In this document: positions 16,744 to 25,179 of the stretch, piece by piece
Layout of the letters: every line of letters begins with the position of its first letter
Position numbering within the stretch: position 1 is the first letter of the stretch
Source: Sedimentisphaerales bacterium
GTDB lineage: Bacteria > Planctomycetota > Phycisphaerae > Sedimentisphaerales > Anaerobacaceae
Length of the DNA: 33,749 nt
Direction: 5' to 3'
Assembly: GCA_016931715.1 (NCBI GenBank)
Contig: JAFGEF010000077.1
Coordinates: 1-33,749, forward strand
The notes under the pieces: model-generated
Told to the model about the DNA's origin: nothing
What the model saw: the letters and a program-made list of their open reading frames with translations, nothing else
Database searches by the model: none
Translations under genes and position numbers: made by a program

Positions 16744-18009
16744 ATGACACCACGTGAAAGATTAAATGCAGTTCTCAATCATCAGCCCGCTGATTGCTTA
16801 TGTGTTGATTTTGGAGCCGGAGGACAAACGGGAATAGGCGTATGTGCCGTAAACAAGCTTCGTCAGGCACTTACAGGCGATAAAAAATGGAAAGTTAAAG
16901 TTACTGAACCTTGCCAAATGCTCGGAGAGATTGATGAGGAACTTAGAAAAATTTTGAGTTTAGACGTAGTAGGTGTTAATACCCCCACTGATATGTTCGG
17001 ACTCAGATACGAAGATTTCAAGCCGTTTATTATGCCTGCCGATGGTACTGAAGTACTTGTGCCTGCTCAATTCAACTATACTGTTTCCGAAGATGGCGAT
17101 ATATTTTTGTACCCTGAAGGTGACACATCAGTGGAGCCATGTGCAAAAATGCCAAAAACAGGGTATTTTTTCGATTCTATTCGCAGCCAAAAGCCTGTCA
17201 TCGAAGAAAATTTGAATCCCATGGACAATTGTGAGGAATTTGGAATTTTGTCTGATGATGATATTGCTTATTTCAAAAAGCAAGTGGATGAATATTATTA
17301 TAATACAGATTATGGTATTTATTTGACAATTCCCGGTGTAGCTTTCGGTGATATTGCAATGGTACCTGCACCCTGGATGAAAAATCCAAAAGGAATACGT
17401 GACGTAGAAGAATGGTATATATCAACCGCCCTTCGCCGTGATTATGTTTATAAAGTCTTCGAAAAACAGTGTGAGACAGGTTTAAAAAATATCGAGCTTC
17501 TTGCTAAAGCGCTAGGCAACAAGGTTCAGGTCGTGTTTGTCAGCGGAACTGATTTCGGCACTCAGCGGGGACCTTTCATATCACCTCAGGCTTATCGTGA
17601 TTTATATAAGCCATTCCAGAAAGCAATCAATGATAAAATCCATGAACTTACGAGCTGGAAAGTATTTATGCATTGCTGCGGTTCCATTTACAAATTACTT
17701 CCTGATATAATTGAAGCAGGTTTTGATGTGCTCAATCCTGTCCAATGCTCTGCGGCGGAAATGGACCCGCAACGGCTTAAAAATGAGTTCGGTGACCAGC
17801 TTGTGTTTTGGGGCGGAGGTGTCGATACACAAAAAACACTTCCTTTCGGAACCCCGGAAGAGGTTTATAACGAAGTAAGAGAACGAATCAAAATATTCAG
17901 CCCAAACGGCGGCTTTGTCTTTAACAGCATACATAACGTACAAAGCAATGTACCTACAAAGAACCTGTTAGCAATGTTCAAAGCGATAGAAGATTCGCGT
18001 GATTTATAA
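16744..18009 (+). CDS. Uroporphyrinogen decarboxylase (URO-D)/MtaA-like family protein
   Basis: 421 residues, no signal peptide, so cytoplasmic. The N-terminal 'MTPRERLNAVLNHQPADCLCVDFG' and the C-terminal barrel segment 'WKVFMHCCGSIYKLLPDIIEAGFDVLNPVQ' followed by 'FWGGGVDTQKTLPFGTPEEV' are characteristic of the URO-D superfamily branch that includes corrinoid/CoM methyltransferases (MtaA/MtbA). His310-x-Cys312 in that segment matches the zinc-ligand H-x-C of the methyltransferase branch. A haem-biosynthesis role is unlikely given its position as first gene of an operon with an SSS symporter (29 bp) and a GH35-GH2 enzyme. What it does in sugar use is unknown. It could act on methyl-ether groups of the glycan or in some other one-carbon step. 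This is speculative. The ATG at 16744 is preceded by ATAAGGA. An overlapping ATG at 16739 hits a stop at once. Confidence 0.85.
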   Translation: MTPRERLNAVLNHQPADCLCVDFGAGGQTGIGVCAVNKLRQALTGDKKWKVKVTEPCQMLGEIDEELRKILSLDVVGVNTPTDMFGLRYEDFKPFIMPADGTEVLVPAQFNYTVSEDGDIFLYPEGDTSVEPCAKMPKTGYFFDSIRSQKPVIEENLNPMDNCEEFGILSDDDIAYFKKQVDEYYYNTDYGIYLTIPGVAFGDIAMVPAPWMKNPKGIRDVEEWYISTALRRDYVYKVFEKQCETGLKNIELLAKALGNKVQVVFVSGTDFGTQRGPFISPQAYRDLYKPFQKAINDKIHELTSWKVFMHCCGSIYKLLPDIIEAGFDVLNPVQCSAAEMDPQRLKNEFGDQLVFWGGGVDTQKTLPFGTPEEVYNEVRERIKIFSPNGGFVFNSIHNVQSNVPTKNLLAMFKAIEDSRDL

Positions 18010-18038
18010 ATCTCCATCACTATGTTAAGGAATAAAAA

Positions 18039-19571
18039 ATGGATTTGAATGCTTTCGATATTATTTTATTCATTGCTTTTTTTGCGGTAGTAATCAGTAT
18101 AAGTCTCTTTAAGAGCAGAAAAGAAACTAACAGCGAAGATTACTTTTTAGCCGGACGAGGTCTTCAATGGTGGCTGATTGGAATTTCAATTATAGCCGCA
18201 AATATTTCAACAGAACAATTCGTCGGTATGGCCGGTCAGGGTGCGGGAGGCGTAGGTTTAGCCGTAAGCAACTGGCAGCTTGTTGGAAGTATCGGTATAG
18301 TCATTATTGCTTTTACTGTCCTGCCGCTCTTTCTCAAAGCAGGTATTTATACGATGCCCGAATACCTTGAATATCGGTATAATTCGATAGCAAGAGCGAT
18401 TATGGCTTTAATGACTGTTGTTATTTATGTGGCAGTCCTTCTTGCAGCCGTTCTATATTCCGGCGGAATTACACTTAGAACAATTTTTGGTTTAAAATTG
18501 ACTCATGGAGTCTGGCTTATAGCATTAATAGCCGCGACATATACAGTCTGGGGTGGACTTAAAGCAGTAGCCTGGGCGGATTTATTCCAGGGACTTGCTC
18601 TGCTGGCAGGAGGAATAATAACATTTTTCCTTGGCTTGAAAGCCTGCGGCGGATGGGAACAATTTTCCACTGCAAATGCAGATAAATTACATATGGTGCT
18701 TCCAGCTAACCATCCGGACCTTCCATGGACAAGTGTGTTTTCGGGAATGTGGATTGTAATCCTGTACTACTGCGGATTAAATCAATTTATTGTCCAGCGC
18801 AACCTTGCGGCAAAAACATTACGTGACGGACAGCTTGGAGTTATTTTCGCGGGCGCACTATGGATATTAGTTCCGTTCGCTATAGTTCTGCCTGGAATTA
18901 TGTCATATCAACTCTATGGCGACCAAATGACTAAAACAGACGAAGCCTTTCCCATGTTGATCAGCAATCTTATACCGTCGGGATTAAGAGGTTTTATGTT
19001 TGCCGCAATTGCAGGCGCGGTGATTAGCTCTTTAGCATCTATGCTGAATTCTGCTTCAACTATTTTTACTATAGATATTTATAACCGAATCTTTGATAAA
19101 AATGCGTCACAAAAACGTATTCTGCTTCTTGGACGCATTATGACGCTCATTTTTCTTGTAATTGGCTGTTTACTCGCACCTATGCTGGATGATCCGAAAT
19201 ACGGAGGAGTCTTTCAATATATCCAGCAATTCCAGGGCTATATATGGCCTGGAGTCGTTGCGGCGTTTGCATTCGGAATAATGGTTCCAACAGCGCCACC
19301 AATAGCTGGTGTATTAGCACTTATTTTAGGACCGGTTATCTATTATGTGTTCCAGACGTTTGCGCCTGGCTTGCATTATCTGATTGCGGTTGCGTCAACA
19401 TTTCAGATTTTAATTATGTTGATGGGATTAATGACATTCATCTGCCCGCTGGAAAAACCAAGAGTATTGCCTGTTCGTGAGGACATCGATGTTAAAACAA
19501 GACCGGAAGTTAAAATCACAGGCGGTTTCGTAATCGTCGCAATTGCGGTTTTTTATGTTATATTCTGGTAG
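18039..19571 (+). CDS. SSS-family sodium/solute symporter (SGLT-like)
   Basis: 510-residue polytopic inner-membrane protein with roughly 13-14 hydrophobic helices. Signatures: 'SEDYFLAGRGLQWWLIGISIIAANISTEQFVGMAGQGA' in the first helices, 'YTMPEYLEYRYNS', 'YTVWGGLKAVAWADLFQGLALLAGG', and 'FAAIAGAVISSLASMLNSASTIFTIDIY', which contains the sodium-site helix with its paired serines. These features belong to the sugar-transporting vSGLT-like branch. It probably takes up a monosaccharide (galactose, rhamnose or a uronate) or short product released by the exported enzymes. The exact substrate cannot be told. It sits between the URO-D-family gene (29 bp) and the GH35-GH2 gene (55 bp), with AAGGAA as ribosome site. 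Confidence 0.92.
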   Translation: MDLNAFDIILFIAFFAVVISISLFKSRKETNSEDYFLAGRGLQWWLIGISIIAANISTEQFVGMAGQGAGGVGLAVSNWQLVGSIGIVIIAFTVLPLFLKAGIYTMPEYLEYRYNSIARAIMALMTVVIYVAVLLAAVLYSGGITLRTIFGLKLTHGVWLIALIAATYTVWGGLKAVAWADLFQGLALLAGGIITFFLGLKACGGWEQFSTANADKLHMVLPANHPDLPWTSVFSGMWIVILYYCGLNQFIVQRNLAAKTLRDGQLGVIFAGALWILVPFAIVLPGIMSYQLYGDQMTKTDEAFPMLISNLIPSGLRGFMFAAIAGAVISSLASMLNSASTIFTIDIYNRIFDKNASQKRILLLGRIMTLIFLVIGCLLAPMLDDPKYGGVFQYIQQFQGYIWPGVVAAFAFGIMVPTAPPIAGVLALILGPVIYYVFQTFAPGLHYLIAVASTFQILIMLMGLMTFICPLEKPRVLPVREDIDVKTRPEVKITGGFVIVAIAVFYVIFW

Positions 19572-19626
19572 TTCGCCTAACGACACAGGTTTTAAAAAAG
19601 TTCTTTTTGATTAATAAGGAGAGTTT

Positions 19627-22600
19627 ATGAAAGCTTTGAAGCATATGTTTTTTTATTTGATTTCAATTTTACTTTTCACGGCAATTACATATGGTGAAAC
19701 TTACCAGATTGATTCTTCCTCAGCTGCAAAAGAAATATTACCTGGTAATTTTAACATGGGGACAACAACCAATCCCGATGGTGCAGCAATTACATCGAAT
19801 AATTACCACTTTATAAAAGCAGATAAACCGTGGCTGCCGGTAATGGGAGAAATGCATTATGCTCGATACGATGATTCTCTTTGGGACGATGAAATAAAAA
19901 AGATGAAAGCCGGAGGTATTGATATTGTCGCTACTTACTGCTTCTGGATTCATCATGAAGAAATCGAAGGAGAATTTGATTTTACAGGCCGGCGGAATTT
20001 AAAACGTTTTGTTGAAATATGTAAAGAAAACGATATGTACGTCTGGCTTCGGATTGGCCCATGGTGTAATGGTGAATGCCGCAATGGAGGTTTTCCAGAC
20101 TGGATCAGAACAAAGGGAATAAGAACCCGAAGCAATGATCCGGGATATTTAAAGTATGTTCGTATTCTCTATCAGCGATATTATGATGAAGTTAAGGGTA
20201 TGCTCTATAAGGACGGCGGACCGATTATCGGTATTCAGCTTGAGAACGAGTGTAACGGCCCGGAATATATACTCGAATTAAAAAAAATTGCACGTGAAGC
20301 GGGATTCGATGTCCCATTTTATACCGTTACCGGCTGGAACAATGTGCGAATTCCTGAAAATGAAGTTCTTCCCGTACAGGCCGGATACCCTGATGATTTC
20401 TGGTCAGCCGGAACTAATCGTAATCGACCGAATGAACAATTCCTTTTTATGCTGGGCATTCCTATTAATACCGGCGTAGGTGAAGATGTTCTCCCTGTAT
20501 TGGAGGCTCACGGGGTACGAACTTATAACACATCGAACTATCCTTTGTTGATGGCGGAACTTGGATTAGGAATGCAATGGACTAATCGCCGCAGACCTGT
20601 AATCGATGAACGTGACGCAGGCGCTTTGATGCTGGTAAAACTGGCTGGAGGCGCTAACTGCCTCGGTTATTATATGTATCACGGCGGCTCGAATCCTGAA
20701 GGCAAGCTGACTCCTCTTGGCGCAACCGGCGGATTTCCAGTAGTTAGTTATGATTATCAGGGCGCAATTGACGAGTTTGGCCAGATGCCGAAAAAATATC
20801 ATGTTCTTAAGTTGGCGCATTATTTTCTTCAGGATTTTGGTTACGATCTTGCTCCCATGATACCCGCGATGCCGTCAAAACGTCCTTCAAGCGTCATGGA
20901 TGCAGACACCTTCCGATGCATGGTTAGAACTGATAACGATTCAGGTTATTTGTTTTTCAATAATTATCAGCGTTATGTTGAAAATAAGGACCTCGATAAT
21001 ATTCAGGTTCAAGTCAAATTGAAAAACGATTCTGTGACTATTCCTTCAAAACCGGTAACAATTCCCAAAAACACATTCGGTATCTGGCCGGTTAATCTCA
21101 ATATGAATGGAGCGATATTAGAGTATGCAACGGCTCAAACATTCGCCCATTTTACCAGCAAAGAAATCGATACATATTTCTTTTTCGCGCATGAAGGAAT
21201 ACCATCGGAATTTGTATTCAAAAGCAGTACAATATCTGACATAAAGGCAGGCGATAGTGTCAATAAAGATTCAAATAGAATCTCGATTCTTGTCACTAAT
21301 CCCGGTATCAAAAGTATCATTACTGTGCATCCAAAATCAGGCAAAGAGTTTCAAATCTGCATTCTGCCTCGCGAGCAGGCGCTTCATGCAGCCCGTCACG
21401 AACTTTGGGGACAAACCAGATTAGTTGTCACAGACGGCGCTGATACTATTGCGAACAGAGGCGACCTCGATATCCTCAGTACCGGAAAAGCGAATGGTTC
21501 AGTCTGGATTTATCCGGCGGCTGATAATATTCAAATGACAGGTAAAACGCTAAATGGTAAAGCAGAAGGAATTTTCAGAAGGTTCGACTGGTCGGTGGAT
21601 AAAAAAGATGTTGCAGTCGAATTGAAGCAAACAACAACAGGCAATAATCCGAAATATGAAATTACTGTTCCATCTGATGCTCTCGATGGTGTATATGACG
21701 TTTATCTTGATGTAGCTCATGTTTGTGATTACATGGCGGCCAAGCTTGGTGACCATCTTATTGGAGACTGGTATTATATCGGCCAGGACTACCGTCCGAG
21801 TCTGCTTAACTGGGGAAAACAGGTACTTGGTAAAACAATCTCGTTCGAGCTGACACCTTTGACTAAACAAACACAATGTTTTATCGAAGATAAATTTCGT
21901 CCTGATTTTTCAGTTAAACAGGCATACGCCCAAATCAGCAGCATAACCGCTATCCCGATGTATCGAATAACATTCAGTACTATCAGTGATAATGTTCAGG
22001 AAGAAAAAACAATAAATTTATCGGGGAACTGGGCATTTCAATTAGATCCCGAAGATAAAGGAATCACAGAACAATGGTATTCAAAACAACTGCAAGACAA
22101 GATTAAATTGCCCGGCTCATTACAGGAACAGGGTTACGGTGAAAAACCTTCCGCAAAAACAAAATGGACAACAGGTATTGGAACGCAGCTTTTGAATGAT
22201 CCGCGATTTGCAGAATATATCAAATCAGAAGATTTCAAATGTCCGTTCTGGCTTACACCTGACCGTTATTATGTCGGTGCGGCATGGTATCAAAAACAAA
22301 TAAAAATTCCAGATGACTGGACTGGCAAACGGATTGTTCTATTTCTTGAACGTCCCCACTGGCAAACTACAGTCTGGGTAGATAATCAAAAGGCAGGAAT
22401 GCGCGAGACCCTGGGAACACCTCATGAATTCGACTTGACTGATATGTGCAAAGCGGGCAGGGAACATCTTATATCAATCAGGGTGGACAACAACATGGTT
22501 GTCCCCGTAGGTATGGATGCCCATAGTGTTTCCGACCAAACCCAATCCAATTGGAATGGCATTACAGGAAAAATCGCATTATCTGCAACTCCGGAAGTCT

Positions 22601-24786
22601 GGCTGGATAATGTCCAGATATTTCCTGATATTAGTAAAAAGCAAATCAAAGTTGAATTGAAGCTTGGCAATAATACAGGAAAGGCCGGCTCAGGCCAAAT
22701 CACAATCAGGGCAGTTGGTAAAAACAGCTCTATTAAACACATCACAGATACACAAACTGTCCCTGTAAGCTGGTCTGAGCAGGGCGAACAAATAACATTC
22801 AATCATCCAATGGGGCAGGATTGCCTGCTTTGGGATGAATTCTCTCCGGCGTTATATCAACTGGAAATAAAACTGACAGGTGAAGGACTGGAAAATGAGC
22901 AGACTGTAACTTTTGGAATGCGGGAAATCGGTATCAGGGATAAACAATTTACAATTAATAACAAGAAAATATTTCTTCGCGGGACACTTGAGTGCTGTAT
23001 TTTCCCGGAGCATGGTTATCCGCCAACTGAGGTATCCGAGTGGAAACGCATCATTGGTATTGCAAAATCTTACGGACTCAATCACTTCCGTTTTCATTCC
23101 TGGTGCCCGCCGGAAGCGGCATTCATAGCGGCTGACGAAACAGGTTTTTACCTGCAGCCGGAAGGTTCATGCTGGGCTGCTTTTGGCGATGGTACTCCTC
23201 TCGATGAGTGGATATATAAAGAAGTCGATAGTATGATAGAAAATTATGGCAGCCATCCGTCATTCTGCTTTTTCTCACCAAGTAATGAGCCGAGCGGCCG
23301 CAATCGAGAGAAGTTTCTCGGTACTCTTCTTGAGTCTCTTAAAATTAAAGACAACCGAAGGCTCTATGTCGCAGGCGCCGGCTGGCCTCAAATAAAGGAA
23401 AATCAATATTCAATTGAAAGTATAGTCCGGCTTCACAACTATAATCAATTAGGACTGAACCGGTCTCCTCAAACTTTTGGAGATTATAGAGATATTGTGA
23501 ATGTTAGACCAGGCCCTGTTGTCGGTCATGAAATAGGCCAATGGTGCGTTTATCCTGACGTTTCTGAGGAAAATCAATATACCGGAGTTCTAAAGGCTAA
23601 AAATATGGCTATTTTCCGCGACAAGCTCAATAAGGCGGGCATGGGAGAGCTTGCACATGATTTTCTTATGGCTTCAGGCAAATTTCAGGCTTTAATTTAC
23701 AAACAGGAAATAGAAACAGCCTTGCGAACACCGGGATTTGCAGGCTTTCAACAGCTTTCTCTTCATGATTTTCCCGGTCAGGGCACAGCTCCCGTTGGTA
23801 TTCTTAACGCACTATGGAAAAACAAAGGCTATATTACACCGGAACAATATCGAAGATTTTGCAATCAGGCAGTGCCTCTGGCAAGAATGAAAAAACTTGT
23901 GTTCACTTCCGATGAATCCTTTAACGCGATTATTGAAATAGCAAACTATGGCGCGGAAAATCTTAAAAACGTTACTATCGAATGGGTATTGAGCAAAAAT
24001 AGTCCCCTTTCTGCGGATTCCTTTGCATCCGGACAGATACCAGTCGAAACCATTCCAACTGAAGGTCTAACGCGTGTTGGAGATATAAATATTCCGCTCA
24101 ATACTATTACTGAAGCAGCGAAACTCAATCTCGAAGTAAGAATTAAGGGAACAGACTATGCCAACGACTGGGAAATCTGGGTATATCCGGCAAAAGTAAA
24201 TACTGAAGAATCGCAAAATGTCGTGGCAACACAAGACATTAATGAGGCTTTAAAACAGCTTCAGGACGGCAGGCGAGTTTTGCTTATATACAACAGACAA
24301 CCTCAAAGAGTACTAAGAGGCCAAAGAGGACAGGCAGGACAAAGAGCGCAAACAGTCGGCTCATTCGCACCGATTTTCTGGAACAGGATAACTTTCCCAA
24401 CTAATACTATACACACTTTGGGGATATTATGCAGGCCGGAGCATCCAGCCCTGACATTTTTCCCAACAGATTTCCACAGTAACTGGCAGTGGCAGGACCT
24501 GCTCGATCATTCCACTCCCCTTATTATGGATAAGCTGCCTGCTAAGATGACCGCCCTCGTGCAGCCGATTGACGACTGGAATGATTGCCGCCGACTCGGA
24601 CTGATTCTGGAGGCATCTGTCGGCAAGGGGAAATTATTGATTTGTGCCATTGATATTCAATCTGATTTGGAAAACAGGATTACCGCTCGTCAACTCAGGC
24701 ACAGCTTGATGACCTATATGCACAGTGAAAAGTTTACTCCTCAATTTGAACTGAGTCCCGAACAAATTCAGGATTTATGCCAATAA
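19627..24786 (+). CDS. Exported GH35-GH2 bifunctional fusion (beta-galactosidase type)
   Basis: 1719 residues, about twice a usual single-domain enzyme. Signal peptide about 1-23. Residues about 58-400 form a GH35 TIM barrel ('VMGEMHYARYDDSLWDDEIKKM', 'LRIGPWCNGECRNGGFPDW'). The acid/base is Glu208 in 'GIQLENEC' and the likely nucleophile Glu311 in 'LLMAELG'. Beta-rich modules follow to about 780. From about 798 a complete GH2 unit starts: sugar-binding jelly roll ('LSGNWAFQLDPEDKG'), Ig-like domain, and a TIM barrel from about 1098 ('MREIGIRDKQFTINNKKIFLRG'). Its acid/base is Glu1221 in 'SPSNEPSG' and the candidate nucleophile Glu1302 in 'GHEIGQW'. Residues 1557-1578 are Arg/Gln/Gly-rich (RGQRGQAGQRAQ). 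The last 140 residues are a further alpha/beta module. It may trim beta-galactoside (or beta-uronide) side chains of rhamnogalacturonan. Both active sites look intact. AAGGAG precedes the ATG. Confidence 0.9.
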   Translation: MKALKHMFFYLISILLFTAITYGETYQIDSSSAAKEILPGNFNMGTTTNPDGAAITSNNYHFIKADKPWLPVMGEMHYARYDDSLWDDEIKKMKAGGIDIVATYCFWIHHEEIEGEFDFTGRRNLKRFVEICKENDMYVWLRIGPWCNGECRNGGFPDWIRTKGIRTRSNDPGYLKYVRILYQRYYDEVKGMLYKDGGPIIGIQLENECNGPEYILELKKIAREAGFDVPFYTVTGWNNVRIPENEVLPVQAGYPDDFWSAGTNRNRPNEQFLFMLGIPINTGVGEDVLPVLEAHGVRTYNTSNYPLLMAELGLGMQWTNRRRPVIDERDAGALMLVKLAGGANCLGYYMYHGGSNPEGKLTPLGATGGFPVVSYDYQGAIDEFGQMPKKYHVLKLAHYFLQDFGYDLAPMIPAMPSKRPSSVMDADTFRCMVRTDNDSGYLFFNNYQRYVENKDLDNIQVQVKLKNDSVTIPSKPVTIPKNTFGIWPVNLNMNGAILEYATAQTFAHFTSKEIDTYFFFAHEGIPSEFVFKSSTISDIKAGDSVNKDSNRISILVTNPGIKSIITVHPKSGKEFQICILPREQALHAARHELWGQTRLVVTDGADTIANRGDLDILSTGKANGSVWIYPAADNIQMTGKTLNGKAEGIFRRFDWSVDKKDVAVELKQTTTGNNPKYEITVPSDALDGVYDVYLDVAHVCDYMAAKLGDHLIGDWYYIGQDYRPSLLNWGKQVLGKTISFELTPLTKQTQCFIEDKFRPDFSVKQAYAQISSITAIPMYRITFSTISDNVQEEKTINLSGNWAFQLDPEDKGITEQWYSKQLQDKIKLPGSLQEQGYGEKPSAKTKWTTGIGTQLLNDPRFAEYIKSEDFKCPFWLTPDRYYVGAAWYQKQIKIPDDWTGKRIVLFLERPHWQTTVWVDNQKAGMRETLGTPHEFDLTDMCKAGREHLISIRVDNNMVVPVGMDAHSVSDQTQSNWNGITGKIALSATPEVWLDNVQIFPDISKKQIKVELKLGNNTGKAGSGQITIRAVGKNSSIKHITDTQTVPVSWSEQGEQITFNHPMGQDCLLWDEFSPALYQLEIKLTGEGLENEQTVTFGMREIGIRDKQFTINNKKIFLRGTLECCIFPEHGYPPTEVSEWKRIIGIAKSYGLNHFRFHSWCPPEAAFIAADETGFYLQPEGSCWAAFGDGTPLDEWIYKEVDSMIENYGSHPSFCFFSPSNEPSGRNREKFLGTLLESLKIKDNRRLYVAGAGWPQIKENQYSIESIVRLHNYNQLGLNRSPQTFGDYRDIVNVRPGPVVGHEIGQWCVYPDVSEENQYTGVLKAKNMAIFRDKLNKAGMGELAHDFLMASGKFQALIYKQEIETALRTPGFAGFQQLSLHDFPGQGTAPVGILNALWKNKGYITPEQYRRFCNQAVPLARMKKLVFTSDESFNAIIEIANYGAENLKNVTIEWVLSKNSPLSADSFASGQIPVETIPTEGLTRVGDINIPLNTITEAAKLNLEVRIKGTDYANDWEIWVYPAKVNTEESQNVVATQDINEALKQLQDGRRVLLIYNRQPQRVLRGQRGQAGQRAQTVGSFAPIFWNRITFPTNTIHTLGILCRPEHPALTFFPTDFHSNWQWQDLLDHSTPLIMDKLPAKMTALVQPIDDWNDCRRLGLILEASVGKGKLLICAIDIQSDLENRITARQLRHSLMTYMHSEKFTPQFELSPEQIQDLCQ

Positions 24787-24842
24787 TTCAGGATTATATA
24801 AGAAAAAATCTCACAATCATTTTAATTAAAGGGTAAGAAAAA

Positions 24843-24917
24843 TCGGGGTGACACGACTTGAACGTGCGACCTCTTGCACCCCATGCAAGCGCTCTAGCCA
24901 AACTGAGCTACACCCCG
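24843..24917 (-). tRNA. tRNA-Pro (anticodon GGG)
   Basis: A complete 75-nt cloverleaf can be drawn: acceptor CGGGGTG/CACCCCG, D stem GCTC/GAGC, anticodon stem CTTGC/GCAAG with loop ATGGGGT (anticodon GGG after U33, G37 following), and T stem GCACG/CGTGT with loop TTCAAGT. The discriminator is A. The C1-G72 pair with A73 is characteristic of bacterial tRNA-Pro. The CCA end is not encoded. It reads CCC and CCU codons. The gene is antisense to its neighbours on both sides and has its own promoter at 24927-24955. Confidence 0.95.
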
Positions 24918-24926
24918 AAAAAACCT

Positions 24927-24955
24927 ATTTTACATCAAAGTTTTCCCAAAGACAA
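24927..24955 (-). promoter_or_regulatory. Candidate sigma70-type promoter of tRNA-Pro
   Basis: On the minus strand, TTGTCT (24950-24955) is followed by a 17-bp spacer and TAAAAT (24927-24932), about 10 bp before the mature tRNA 5' end at 24917. Confidence 0.5.
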
Positions 24956-25063
24956 AACTTTTTTACAAAATAAATCACAAAAATCAGTTTCTCGCGGAAC
25001 AAAATAAGCCTCTATGATACAGAATGAAGAATAATAATTCGGACTTTTCTCGGGAAAAATAGA

Positions 25064-25092
25064 TTGCCAAATCATAAAGCCTTCGTTATTAT
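25064..25092 (+). promoter_or_regulatory. Candidate sigma70-type promoter of the xylo-oligosaccharide operon
   Basis: TTGCCA (25064-25069), a 17-bp spacer and TATTAT (25087-25092) predict a start near 25099 and an 80-nt leader before the GPH symporter. The leader contains the inverted repeat at 25109-25140. Confidence 0.5.
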
Positions 25093-25108
25093 AAGCGGCA
25101 AATTCTGT

Positions 25109-25140
25109 ACAGGTTTCTTCTTGCAGCCGTAAAAACCTGT
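25109..25140 (+). repeat. Inverted repeat in the leader of the xylo-oligosaccharide operon
   Basis: Perfect 8-bp arms ACAGGTTT (25109-25116) and AAACCTGT (25133-25140) are separated by 16 bases. It lies just downstream of the predicted start point and about 25 nt before the ribosome site. It could be an operator or an RNA stem-loop. There is no U-run, so it is not a simple terminator. Confidence 0.45.
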
Positions 25141-25179
25141 TGTTAATGCCAGATAGTTCAGAAATAAAAGGAGTGAATT

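Larger units (their letters stand above)
24787..25179. other. 393-bp protein-free spacer containing tRNA-Pro, boundary between the two sugar loci
   Basis: Contains a tRNA gene and its promoter on the minus strand, and the promoter plus leader hairpin of the xylan operon on the plus strand. No protein-coding frame is supported. The stretch 24965-25060 shows nothing that I can interpret. Confidence 0.7.

Noticed and set aside
24937-24964. Hairpin AAAGTTTT/AAAACTTT followed by a T-run on the plus strand
   Set aside because: It resembles a terminator, but the stem has only two G-C pairs, no plus-strand gene ends near it (the GH35-GH2 stop is 150 bp away), and it overlaps the tRNA promoter.
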